Source of the DNA: Candidatus Poribacteria bacterium
Lineage (GTDB): Bacteria > Poribacteria > WGA-4E > WGA-3G
DNA length: 64,000 nt
Direction of reading: 5' to 3'
Assembly: GCA_028820845.1 (NCBI GenBank)
Contig: JAPPII010000013.1
Span: 1-64,000 of the forward strand
Position numbers and translations under genes: made by a program. Positions within the stretch are counted from its first letter, which is position 1. Every line of letters starts with the position of its first letter. Positions 47,001 to 54,386 of the stretch are shown piece after piece. The notes under the pieces were generated by a model. It ran no database searches and was not told the origin of the DNA. It saw only the letters and a program-made list of their open reading frames with translations.

Positions 47001-48327
47001 CTATCGAGACAGTCCGGCTATCTCTGAAATATGTGTGGTTGGTGTTCCTTATGAAGATGGATCCGATACGGCTATCCATGCCGTAATTGTACCGACAGTG
47101 CCGGATGAAACAACCAAAGAGGCGATTCAGCATCATCTTCAAACGCGGGCAAAGGAGCTGCCGAGTTACCAACAATTTCACAAGTTCCATTTCTGGGACG
47201 ATGCGCTACCCAAAACTCAGGACGGTGTTATAGACCGGCAGCACCTAAAGTGCAGTTTGCAAACACATATTGAAAATACAACGCGCCTTCATGAGACCCC
47301 CAAAGCAGGGGCGATGGACGCGGAATCCGCTGCACCAAGGACTGATGTACCGCAAGAAGTACTCTCTACTCTCTCACGATTGGCACGCATGCCAGACCAT
47401 CAAATTCGCTTAGAGAGTCGATTGGATATTGATTTAGGGCTTGATTCTCTCACACGACTTGACCTGTTGTTGATGCTTGAAGCCAGGCTCGGCGAGACGA
47501 TTCCCGATGCGTTACTCGCGAACTTGGAGACAGTCGGTGATGTTGTCAAACTCATTGAGACGTTTCAATCTGACGTTGAGAGACAGACTGAACCCCTTAA
47601 TGATTTCGGAGTTAGAGACGCCTCTCACAGGATGGAATTGCGGCAGGTGCCGCGATGGTACGCACGTGCCTTCCGTTCTGTGATTACTGGCATCTATAGG
47701 AACTATTTCTCGCTGAAGTGCTATGGACTTGAGCATATTCCGCAAGGCAAACCCTATATTATTATGCCAAATCACACGAGTCACCTTGATACGTTGACGG
47801 TTATCACTGCGCTTGGAAAGAGGGCGTACCAACTCTGGGTGCTCGCTGCGCGGGACTACTGGTTCGCTACCCGTCTCCAAGGTTGGTTCGCGGGAACGTG
47901 TCTCAATGCACTCCCGATAGAACGGGAGGGCAATTTTACGGAGTTTCTGCAGGATCTGAGGATGGCGAACGCGGTGATGGCGGAAAATAACGGTTTGCTT
48001 ATCTTTCCTGAAGGCACGCGTTCACTTGACGGGGAGCTTCAACCGTTCAAGTCGGGAATCCTCAGCCTGCTCATCTATGGTCCTAATGTCCCGATTATAC
48101 CGGCGTATATTGACGGCACCTATCATGCCTTGCCGAAAGGGCAGAATTTACCGAAGAAGCACCCAGTGCGCATTATTTTTGGAGAACCGCTCACTTTTCC
48201 ACCTGAAGGTTGGGGCGATCCCGACGAAACACCGATCGATCCGGACAAATATCAGGAATTCTTGGAATTGGCACAGCATCGCGTCGCGGAACTGAGAGCA
48301 GCGTTAAAACAGCAGAAAGGTGCTTAA
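44011..48327 (+). CDS. Four-module lipid enzyme: acyl reductase, acyl-CoA ligase, carrier protein, PlsC acyltransferase
   Basis: 1438 residues. (1) About 10-510: fatty acyl/thioester reductase (Male-sterility fold) with NADP motif TGGTAFLG at 15-22 and Y275/K279 of YxxxK. (2) About 560-1085: ANL acyl-activating domain; YQGYGMTETAP, YTGDLGYMDADGYLYLTG and SGKNVYPVELE are normal, but the P-loop reads FTMGTTVDAKG (731-741) instead of SGTTGxPKG. (3) About 1120-1195: carrier domain with phosphopantetheine serine S1146 in LGLDSLTRLD. (4) About 1225-1438: PlsC with NHTSHLD (1254-1260) and FPEGTRS (1332-1338). The logic is activation, loading, reduction and acyl transfer, giving fatty alcohol, wax-type or ether lipids. 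A HAD-IB phosphatase follows 8 bp later. From memory, ElbD of Myxococcus xanthus has similar modules; the product here is inferred. Confidence 0.9.
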   Translation: MSITDFFRGKVLLITGGTAFLGQPMVAKILTALPDVEKIYLLIRSRTDRTGKHVSAQERLENELLVSDVFGSLRRLHGENFDEWAQQKLIAVEGELTHDRLGFSDAEYQRLQNEVQVFINIAGLVDFDPPFDDSLWGNALAAKHVVNFAKGCQDTVFLHISTAYVRGSESGRVPEELPLPYPQYAAQHQEKTGTAIPQTLSEEIEGLLALSAAIHAEADAPENLERFEQVAEGQIRGTRKRLAAQVKELKAEWLENRLVEAGLEHARSRGWNDTYTYMKFLAEQMVMELRGDLPTAIIRPSIIESSFDEPVPGWLGKFRMSEPLIVGFGKGRLPDFPANPDIILDIIPVDFVVNATLAAAEATARRGGIEVYHVATGTQNPLYFRGIFEATYDYFVKNPMLEDGKPITVPIWKYPSLEEFQQKLDSRMRLIDFTTAVLGHLPMRAAKRKRRQLVLKQSGVKALLHYIKIYAPYTRTNFEFETEKMQGLYTALSPTEQQRFNFDVSKIHWKRYFQEIHIPGIKRHVLKIEDGTADDSETKPSKVDAQEESEESVTPAEHIYPKTIVDLIKTQASRIPDRIALQMVKEDEWEEYTYAETYTRSREVAWRLWKSGLRKGDRVVLVSENQPGWCIAYLAATQIGIAVVPLDAQTPAHEILAIAAFTAAKSILASDAVLEKSGAVLSEAGTMLQNINNGCEIVGSEPSENGTLTPEIPADFPNVEISPDTVASIIFTMGTTVDAKGAMLTHGGFLSNVQAVAKALPPTDTERILSALPLYHALSFSCSLLMALYSGTTATYVNALRPTTLLKTMREAKTTAFIGVPRLFQLLQSTIERQAVREDTPGETLAEKAKAVMGGEIRVLVSGGASLSDAIYDGFQKFGMTIYQGYGMTETAPVLTVNPYEKSKRASVGPAVEGVELRIENPDTDGVGEIVAKGPSTMKAYYQNPAATTAAVRNGWLYTGDLGYMDADGYLYLTGHCKDVIVPASGKNVYPVELEALYRDSPAISEICVVGVPYEDGSDTAIHAVIVPTVPDETTKEAIQHHLQTRAKELPSYQQFHKFHFWDDALPKTQDGVIDRQHLKCSLQTHIENTTRLHETPKAGAMDAESAAPRTDVPQEVLSTLSRLARMPDHQIRLESRLDIDLGLDSLTRLDLLLMLEARLGETIPDALLANLETVGDVVKLIETFQSDVERQTEPLNDFGVRDASHRMELRQVPRWYARAFRSVITGIYRNYFSLKCYGLEHIPQGKPYIIMPNHTSHLDTLTVITALGKRAYQLWVLAARDYWFATRLQGWFAGTCLNALPIEREGNFTEFLQDLRMANAVMAENNGLLIFPEGTRSLDGELQPFKSGILSLLIYGPNVPIIPAYIDGTYHALPKGQNLPKKHPVRIIFGEPLTFPPEGWGDPDETPIDPDKYQEFLELAQHRVAELRAALKQQKGA

Positions 48328-48335
48328 AAATAATC

Positions 48336-49016
48336 ATGTGGGATCCTAACATGAAAGGAACAGTCGCATTTTTTGATGTAGATGGCACGCTGTTGAAGTC
48401 TACAATTGTGCATTACTACATCTGGATGCGTACTGCTGAAATTCCGAGACCTCTGAAGTTGGTCTGGCTTGTCGGGTTTCTACCGAAGGTTGTCTACTAC
48501 CTGATTTTAGACAGGATAAGTCGAACCCGTTTCAACCAGGTATTCTATCGGAACTATCGCGGGATGGACGCTGCCGAGGTTAAAGCGTTATCGGTGGAAA
48601 TGTTTGAGACCTACCTTCGTCCAAAAATCTTCTCCGAGGCGGTATCGGAAATTCAGGAACACAAACAACAAGGCATGGCGGTAATCCTCGTAACCGGCTC
48701 GCTCGATTTTATCGTCCAACCAATTGCCGATTATCTCGATATTGACGCTGTATTGGCTCCGCAGCTCCGCGAAGAAGATGGACAATTTACAGGCGAACTC
48801 ACAACTGCCCCGCTTATTGGAGAACGCAAGGCGGAAGTGATGCAAGAATTTGCCAAACAACACGAAATTTCACTAAAAGACAGTTATGCTTACGGCGACA
48901 GCCAATCGGATTTGCCGATGCTGGAATGTGTCGGGAATCCTGTCGTTGTAAACCCAGGAAAAGCACTCCGCCAGAAAGCACTTGACTCTGGTTGGGAGCT
49001 GCACGAGTGGATGTAA
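48336..49016 (+). CDS. HAD-IB family phosphatase
   Basis: 226 residues. Motif I FFDVDGTLL carries the nucleophile and acid Asp, motif II VTGSLDFIV, motif III Lys in GERKAEVM and motif IV YGDSQSDLPML are all present, as in SerB-like and PlsC-linked HAD-IB enzymes. The open frame extends back into the upstream gene; ATG 48336 (MWDPNMKG) or 48351 (MKGTVAFFD) are the likely starts, neither with a strong ribosome-binding site. It is 8 bp after the lipid mega-enzyme, so translationally linked; a lipid-phosphate phosphatase role is inferred. Confidence 0.9.
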   Translation: MWDPNMKGTVAFFDVDGTLLKSTIVHYYIWMRTAEIPRPLKLVWLVGFLPKVVYYLILDRISRTRFNQVFYRNYRGMDAAEVKALSVEMFETYLRPKIFSEAVSEIQEHKQQGMAVILVTGSLDFIVQPIADYLDIDAVLAPQLREEDGQFTGELTTAPLIGERKAEVMQEFAKQHEISLKDSYAYGDSQSDLPMLECVGNPVVVNPGKALRQKALDSGWELHEWM

Positions 49017-49042
49017 AAAAATAAGAAAGGAACAGAACAATT

Positions 49043-49255
49043 ATGAACGTTAGGCGTTATTTTGAGTCCATGTCTACCCCCAACGACACGATGTTTGTTG
49101 AAATTGAAGATAGGCATCGGTTTACGCGTCGTGGGGACGATTGGATTAAGTTCCGTGAGGACATAATTCAACTCTTAGAGCAGACTGTTTCTGATGAGTT
49201 ATCGCAGGAATTTGAAGCAGCGACGGAGGATTGGGTTTCGGAGGGGGCCCCGTAG
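49043..49255 (+). CDS. Small conserved-looking hypothetical protein
   Basis: 70 residues, not recognised. AAAGGAAC precedes the ATG. Acidic, with an aromatic-rich N-terminal half (RRYFESMSTPNDTMFVEIED, HRFTRRGDDWIKF) and a helical C-terminal half (EDIIQLLEQTVSDELSQEFE). It lies 26 bp after the HAD gene and 39 bp before the TPR gene, so probably in the same transcript. Confidence 0.6.
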   Translation: MNVRRYFESMSTPNDTMFVEIEDRHRFTRRGDDWIKFREDIIQLLEQTVSDELSQEFEAATEDWVSEGAP

Positions 49256-49294
49256 GCTGGATGTTCACTTCCAATTTTTGGACGGATATATCTC

Positions 49295-50257
49295 ATGTCA
49301 AATTCAATCACCCATGCACAAGCTTTAGAAACCGAAGGGAACTTAAACGAAGCCGTTCAGGCTTACGATAGCATCCTTAACACAACCGACGAAACATCCA
49401 CACTCGCGCTGGCTAACTTTAGACTTGGCACTATCTATCGGACGTGGCGGGAACTCTTCACGGCGCAGCGGTTTTTAGCAAAAGCACATCAACTTTCCCC
49501 AAGCGACACAGATATCCGAGACGCGATTGAGGCACTCAATCTGCACTTTTCAGAGAATCGGGAACTAATTGCGGATGAGATGACCCGCAAGAACAGCGAT
49601 CAGATTGTATCTCTCTTCCGAATCGCTACGGGGATTAAACTCATATCTATGGACAAACCCGTTCAAGCCTACCCGCTATTAAAAAGCCGCACCAAAATCT
49701 TTCCGAACGCCGCTATCGCCAAACATCTCCTCACCGACATCCAGATTACTGAAGAAGAACGAAATTCAGCGATTGATTTCCTGTTGGAACGAGAATGGCT
49801 TGTTAGCACTGGTATGTCGCTTTACACGATAGCAGAGAGCGGGTTGTACGCCTTTTATACCGCACTTGCCGAGTTGCACGTTGACAATTCGGATTATAGA
49901 GAGGCGATACTGTGTTATGAACAGGCACTCTGGCTCGATCCATCACAACAGCAGTTGTGCTACCGACAAGTTATCTGTCATGCCGAGATAGAAGCGTGGG
50001 AGGCAGCAGTCGAAGTGCTATCGCAGCTTCCTGATGATGTACCGGAAGGCGTAGACCTTGAAGCATATTACACAGCTGTTGCCCAGAGTTATCACCATCT
50101 CTATGAGACGACCCAAGACGAGTCTGCCAAAGAGAAGGTTATTGAGGCATGTGAGGCGGTGTTGCGTTTGAACAAAAGGGCGAGAGAGATTTCAAAACTC
50201 CTTTCATCGTATCAAGGCAAAAAACCGTGGTGGCGTCAGAGCGTTTTAGTTTTATAG
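49295..50257 (+). CDS. TPR-repeat protein
   Basis: 320 residues of helical repeats. Tetratricopeptide signatures are seen at about 8-40 (ALETEGNLNEAVQAYDSIL), 43-75 (ALANFRLGTIYRTW), 195-230 (AELHVDNSDYREAILCYEQALWLDPS) and 235-265. No signal peptide or membrane segment, so cytoplasmic. A likely protein-protein scaffold for the lipid enzymes upstream or a separate function. The C-terminus ends shortly before the IS630-type insertion, which may have cut it; the last residues (GKKPWWRQSVLVL) give no sign of disruption. Confidence 0.82.
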   Translation: MSNSITHAQALETEGNLNEAVQAYDSILNTTDETSTLALANFRLGTIYRTWRELFTAQRFLAKAHQLSPSDTDIRDAIEALNLHFSENRELIADEMTRKNSDQIVSLFRIATGIKLISMDKPVQAYPLLKSRTKIFPNAAIAKHLLTDIQITEEERNSAIDFLLEREWLVSTGMSLYTIAESGLYAFYTALAELHVDNSDYREAILCYEQALWLDPSQQQLCYRQVICHAEIEAWEAAVEVLSQLPDDVPEGVDLEAYYTAVAQSYHHLYETTQDESAKEKVIEACEAVLRLNKRAREISKLLSSYQGKKPWWRQSVLVL

Positions 50258-50312
50258 TAAAGCCCTGAAATAATTTGACATATTCTAAGATTGCTGGTAT
50301 CCTCTAAGTCTT

Positions 50313-50651
50313 ATGAGTTATTCATCAGATTTCCGCAAATGCGTGCTTGACTTCGTTGCTAATGGGGGTAGTAAAACCGAAGTTTCACGCCGTTTTGGTA
50401 TCTCTCGAGGCATCATCTATGAGTGGTTGGCTGCTCAAGACCGGTTGATCTCTAAGAAACCGGGGTCTCAAGGGCCTCGAAACATCGATTATCAAGCCTT
50501 GAAGCAACACGTTGCCGATTTCCCAGATGCCACCGAGCAGGAGCGTGCTGCTCCTTTTGGCGTCTCGAAACATGGTATTTGGTATGCGTTGCGAAAGCTC
50601 AATATCACGCGAAAAAAAAGACACACACCTACAAAGAACAGTGTCCTATGA
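50313..50651 (+). CDS. IS630 transposase ORF A (helix-turn-helix part)
   Basis: 112 residues: two helix-turn-helix units, FRKCVLDFVANGGSKTEVSR-type at the start and VADFPDATEQERAAPFGVSK near 70-90, ending NITRKKRHTPTKN. It provides DNA binding. Near its end (50612-50619) is a run of eight A, where a -1 slip joins it to the catalytic frame. Confidence 0.85.
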   Translation: MSYSSDFRKCVLDFVANGGSKTEVSRRFGISRGIIYEWLAAQDRLISKKPGSQGPRNIDYQALKQHVADFPDATEQERAAPFGVSKHGIWYALRKLNITRKKRHTPTKNSVL

Positions 50652-51157
50652 AGTGCCAAGAGTCTCTCTCGAGGCTTCAGGCAGAAATAGAAAAGGGTAA
50701 AAAGCCGGTTTATATTGATGAGAGTGGTTTCACGAAAACCGATTTTCGCCGGTATGCTTATGCCCCGAAAGGCCTCCGTATTGAAGTGAAAGTGCCAAGT
50801 CATCGGTATACGACGCCGCCGTTGATAGCGGCTCGTCTTGACGGACCTTTCAGGGCCCCTGTGCTTTTCGAGGGGTGTTGTGATGCGCTTGCCTTCAACA
50901 CGTGGCTTTCGGAGATGCTGTGTCCATTGCTTGATGATAGCCACGTTGTGATTATGGATAATGCGTCGTTTCACAAAGGTTCAGAAACGGCGGCATTGAT
51001 CCGGGCTTCAGGTGCGAGTTTGTTATTTTTACCGCCCTATTCTCCGGATCTAAATCCGATTGAGAAGGATTTCGCCAACATCAAACGGATACGTCAATAC
51101 AACGCTGAGACTTCCATTGATGATATTATAAAAGTGTATAATACCAATTCTAATTGA
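50579..51157 (+). CDS. IS630 transposase ORF B (DDE catalytic part)
   Basis: 192-residue frame, used in practice from the A8 run on. The DDE triad is intact: D in YIDESGF, D in VVIMDNASFH, E in SPDLNPIEKDFANIK. It is in the -1 frame relative to ORF A; fused length about 275 residues, normal for the family. No internal stop, so the element may be active. Confidence 0.88.
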   Translation: MVCVAKAQYHAKKKTHTYKEQCPMKCQESLSRLQAEIEKGKKPVYIDESGFTKTDFRRYAYAPKGLRIEVKVPSHRYTTPPLIAARLDGPFRAPVLFEGCCDALAFNTWLSEMLCPLLDDSHVVIMDNASFHKGSETAALIRASGASLLFLPPYSPDLNPIEKDFANIKRIRQYNAETSIDDIIKVYNTNSN

Positions 51158-51197
51158 TAATTCCTCTTAAAAGGTTGACTATTTTTCAGCGATGCTC

Positions 51198-51221
51198 GGT
51201 GCGGTTAGAAACCGCACCTAC
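51198..51221. repeat. REP-like hairpin between the two insertion elements
   Basis: A 9-bp stem GGTGCGGTT / AACCGCACC, AGA loop, followed by TAC (CTAC; GTAG on the minus strand). Near-identical to the copy at 25559-25582. Confidence 0.65.
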
Positions 51222-51295
51222 CGGGTGTGGTGTGAGTGGGTTCGGTTAATGCGAGATAAACTTTTAGAAATAGTATAAGTAATTATGGGCTTTAG

Positions 51296-52285
51296 TATAA
51301 TCAAAAAAAGAAGGCGTTTGATTGGACGAAGGCACAAGATCAGCGTGCTGCGATGTATGCCGTTCACAATCTCGGGCGTGCGATAGAGAATTGGAAAGGT
51401 AAACGTGCCAAGTTTCCGAAGTTTAAGAAACGCGGTTGTCGTCATTCCTACACAACTGACGAACAAGCCGTGCGTGTAGAGGGCAAACGTATCAAGTTGC
51501 CGAAAATCGGTTGGATACGCACTTTTGAGAAGTTGCGGTTTGTGGGTAAAATCGTATCTGTCACCATATCAAGAACAGCACACCGTTGGTTTGCGTCTGT
51601 ATCTGTAGAAGTGCAACCGCCTTTGGAGAGATGCCCAGCGTCGTCAGAATTTGTGGATTGGTTTGCGTCGAGCGTCGATATTGGAACACCTCATCAGATG
51701 GAACGATCCATCTACCCCACTATCGGCATAGACGTAGGCATTTCCACACTTGCAACATTGGATGATGGCACGAAATACGAGAATCCGAAGGCACTCAAAC
51801 GCTACGAGCGAAAGTTAGCCCGTGAGCAACGCAAGCTAAGCCGAAAGGTGTTTTTGTCCCAAAATTGGTATAAGCAAAAGCAGCTTGTAGAACGCCTGCA
51901 TTATCGTATTGCTTGTATCCGACGCGACGCGCACCATAAGGCAACAACGGATATACTTAAATGTGCATCGAAAATCGGAATTGAGACGCTGCGAGTTACC
52001 AACCTACTGAAAAATAGGAAACTCGCGAAGGCGTTATCAGACGCAGCGTTAGGTGGTTTCCTTGAGAAACTTAAGACGAAATCAGAAAGTCTGGGTATAC
52101 CGATTGTGCAGGCGGACAGGTTCTTCGCGAGTTCCAAGACGTGCAGTCGTTGCGGACACAAGAAAGACGACTTACCGCTTTCGGACAGAGAATATCCGTG
52201 TAGCAACTGCAGTGTGTCTATAGATAGAGACGAAAACGCAGCCATCAACTTAAAACATGTCGCGGTGGGATACACCGAGACGTAA
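51296..52285 (+). pseudogene. tnpB: IS605-type TnpB (OrfB), 5'-truncated
   Basis: The open frame starts after a TAG at 51293; first ATG at 51353 gives 310 residues. It is a TnpB RNA-guided nuclease: WED part KFPKFKKRG, RuvC motifs D in GIDVGISTLATL, E in GIETLRVTNLL and D in SIDRDENAAINLK, and a CxxC...CxxC zinc finger (CSRCGHKKDD, PCSNC). All three catalytic residues are present, but about 60 residues normally at the N-terminus (YKFRLYPT region) are missing, and no TnpA is near. So it is a truncated, probably inactive copy, though the nuclease core is undamaged. Its 3' end carries the hairpin that now lies over the next gene's start. Confidence 0.88.
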
Positions 52286-52292
52286 AACGCTT

Positions 52293-52326
52293 GTGGAGTT
52301 TCTGTAAGTCCTCCACTTGCGGGAGG
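52293..52326 (+). promoter_or_regulatory. Competing hairpins over the GH127 ribosome-binding site
   Basis: CTCCAC at 52311-52316 can pair upstream with GTGGAG (52293-52298), and the overlapping CCTCC (52310-52314) can pair downstream with GGAGG (52322-52326), which is the ribosome-binding site of the GH127 gene. The pairings exclude each other. The first resembles the right-end hairpin of an IS605 element. Confidence 0.4.
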
Positions 52327-52333
52327 CACGAAA

Positions 52334-54262
52334 TTGAGAAACAAGAAGCACACGTCTTTAGACGTTGTGAGTATCACAGCACTTCCCTTTACGGCTGTTA
52401 CAATTAATGACCGATTTTGGGCACCCCGACAAAAAACGAATTCTGAAGCGACGATTCCGCACGAATTGGTACAGTGCCGAAAAACCGGTAGAATAGATAA
52501 CTTTGCAAAGGCTGCGGGTTTGATGTCTGGAGCGTTTGAAGGTATCTTTTTCAATGATTCTGATGTCTATAAATGGGTGGAGGCGGCATCGTATACTCTC
52601 TCGACGCATCCGAATCCAGTGTGGGAAGCAGAATTGGATGAAGTCCTCGCGAAGATCGCTGCGAGCCAACAACCTAATGGCTACTTGAATACCTATTTCA
52701 CACTGGTTGAACCGACGAAGCGGTGGCAGAATCTCGGCATCATGCACGAGTTGTATTGCGCCGGACATCTCTTTGAGGCAGCAGTCGCGCACTACCAAGC
52801 GACCGGAAAGCGGACGTTATTGGATGTTGCATGCCGATTCGCAGACCTAATTAACAGCATCTTTGGACCCGACAAACGGGACGGTCTTCCGGGGCACGAG
52901 GGCATTGAGTTGGCACTTGTGAAGTTGGCGGAGGCCACAGGTGAGACACGCTACGCCGCGCTTGCCGAATATTTTGTCACCCGGCGCGGGCATTCTCCAT
53001 CAGTTTTTGAGGAAGAATTGGGAAATTCCGACATTCCCGGCGGACTTGATGCCTATCGGCATCACTACACGCGTGACGGAAAATTTGAAGGACACTATGC
53101 CCAAGCACATCTCCCAATACAGCAACAAACAGAATGCGTCGGACACGCCGTACGCGCGATGTATCTCTACAGTGCCGCTGCTGACATCGTTCATCAAACA
53201 GGCAATGCCGAGATTTCAAAGGCGTTGGATATGCTCTGGCGGAATGTAACGGAGAAACGTCTCTATGTCACGGGTGGTGTGGGTCCCTCCGGTCACAATG
53301 AAGGTTTCACAAATGATTATGAACTGCCGAATTTCTCGGCTTATGCTGAGACCTGTGCTTCAATCGGACTGATATTTTGGGCACATCGGATGTTCTTGTT
53401 GCATGGTGAGTCGCGCTTCGTAGATGTGTTGGAGACGGCACTTTACAACGGCGCTCTCTCTGGAATTTCGCTTGATGGTACGGGTTTCTTCTATCAGAAT
53501 CCATTGGCGAGTTACGGCGATCGGTCCCGACACGAATGGTTTGGCTGCGCATGTTGTCCACCCAATATCGCGAGGCTTCTCGCATCTGTCGGACAATACA
53601 TCTACGCTGAAACGGCTGAAGGTGTGTGGGTGAATCTCTACGTCGGTGGCACTGCCGAGGCAACCGTCGCAGGCAATATCCCCGTGAAACTGACACAAGA
53701 GACCGATTATCCGTGGACGGGTGATGTGACGCTGACGATTGATCCCGAAGTTCCGGCGTCTTTTGGTCTGAATTTACGGGTACCGAGTTGGTGCGAGCAA
53801 TTTGAAGCATGCATCAACGGTAGACGCTACAGACCTGAAGCAAACGCCGAGGGTTACCTCTCAATTACACGGGAGTGGCACGCTGATGATAGTGTTGAAC
53901 TTCAGTTCGATATGCCTATTGCCCGTGTTTATGCGCATCCACTCGTTAGGGAAAATGTTGGACGTTTCGCTTTGCGCCGCGGTCCGATTGTCTACTGTTT
54001 TGAAGACGTTGACAATCCGGGTGGTGTTTTTCAGACGTTGGCACTCTCCGCGGATGTCGCATTGGAAACGACATTTAATGAGGAATTGCTTGGTGGTGTG
54101 ACGCTAATCCGTGGTATGGGAACGATGTTGGATGCTTCTGAGTGGGAGAACAATCTCTATCTGCCCACAAAACCGAAAATGCGGCAGTTGGAAGTTACAG
54201 CGATTCCATATTATGCCTGGTGCAATCGAGGCAGTAGCCAGATGTCGGTGTGGATTTTGTAG
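52334..54262 (+). CDS. Glycoside hydrolase family 127 (beta-L-arabinofuranosidase type, DUF1680)
   Basis: 642 residues, start TTG with GGGAGG 7 bases upstream. GH127 enzymes release beta-L-arabinofuranose from plant-type or algal glycans through a zinc-bound cysteine nucleophile. The zinc/catalytic set of the family is visible: E339 and C341 in YAETCASIG, C407/C408 in GCACCPPNIAR; the N-terminal (alpha/alpha)6 barrel begins ITALPFTAVTINDRFW and the C-terminal beta-sandwich ends YYAWCNRGSSQMSVW. No signal peptide, so it acts inside the cell on imported sugars. No sugar transporter is adjacent. The start sits in IS605 debris, so its original promoter may be lost. A terminator follows. Confidence 0.92.
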   Translation: MRNKKHTSLDVVSITALPFTAVTINDRFWAPRQKTNSEATIPHELVQCRKTGRIDNFAKAAGLMSGAFEGIFFNDSDVYKWVEAASYTLSTHPNPVWEAELDEVLAKIAASQQPNGYLNTYFTLVEPTKRWQNLGIMHELYCAGHLFEAAVAHYQATGKRTLLDVACRFADLINSIFGPDKRDGLPGHEGIELALVKLAEATGETRYAALAEYFVTRRGHSPSVFEEELGNSDIPGGLDAYRHHYTRDGKFEGHYAQAHLPIQQQTECVGHAVRAMYLYSAAADIVHQTGNAEISKALDMLWRNVTEKRLYVTGGVGPSGHNEGFTNDYELPNFSAYAETCASIGLIFWAHRMFLLHGESRFVDVLETALYNGALSGISLDGTGFFYQNPLASYGDRSRHEWFGCACCPPNIARLLASVGQYIYAETAEGVWVNLYVGGTAEATVAGNIPVKLTQETDYPWTGDVTLTIDPEVPASFGLNLRVPSWCEQFEACINGRRYRPEANAEGYLSITREWHADDSVELQFDMPIARVYAHPLVRENVGRFALRRGPIVYCFEDVDNPGGVFQTLALSADVALETTFNEELLGGVTLIRGMGTMLDASEWENNLYLPTKPKMRQLEVTAIPYYAWCNRGSSQMSVWIL

Positions 54263-54281
54263 TGCTTCTTTATTTTTGGAT

Positions 54282-54310
54282 GGGTGGATGTGAAAATCCA
54301 CCCGTTTTTT
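54282..54310 (+). terminator. Rho-independent terminator after GH127
   Basis: Stem GGGTGGA / TCCACCC, 8-base loop, then GTTTTTT, 20 bases after the stop. Confidence 0.88.
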
Positions 54311-54386
54311 GCATAAAATCTGGGTATACCTTGCTGAAAATTCCCTTTAAACGCAGTTGCTTATAAAAAAAAATTACGACCCTGTT

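Larger units (their letters stand above)
50258..51195 (+). mobile_element. IS630-family insertion sequence
   Basis: Two overlapping frames with a -1 shift encode a Tc1/mariner-like transposase. Weak terminal similarity is seen between CTGAAATAATTTGACATATTC on the left (50271 on) and the complement of the right flank (51168-51192), so the ends are approximate and TA target duplications could not be fixed. The element lies directly after the TPR gene and before a truncated tnpB. Confidence 0.7.

Noticed and set aside
46486-47190. 234-residue minus-strand frame
   Set aside because: Antisense to the adenylation module of the lipid enzyme; no ribosome-binding site or known domain.
53307-53810. 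167-residue minus-strand frame
   Set aside because: Antisense to GH127 across its zinc-site region; a shadow.
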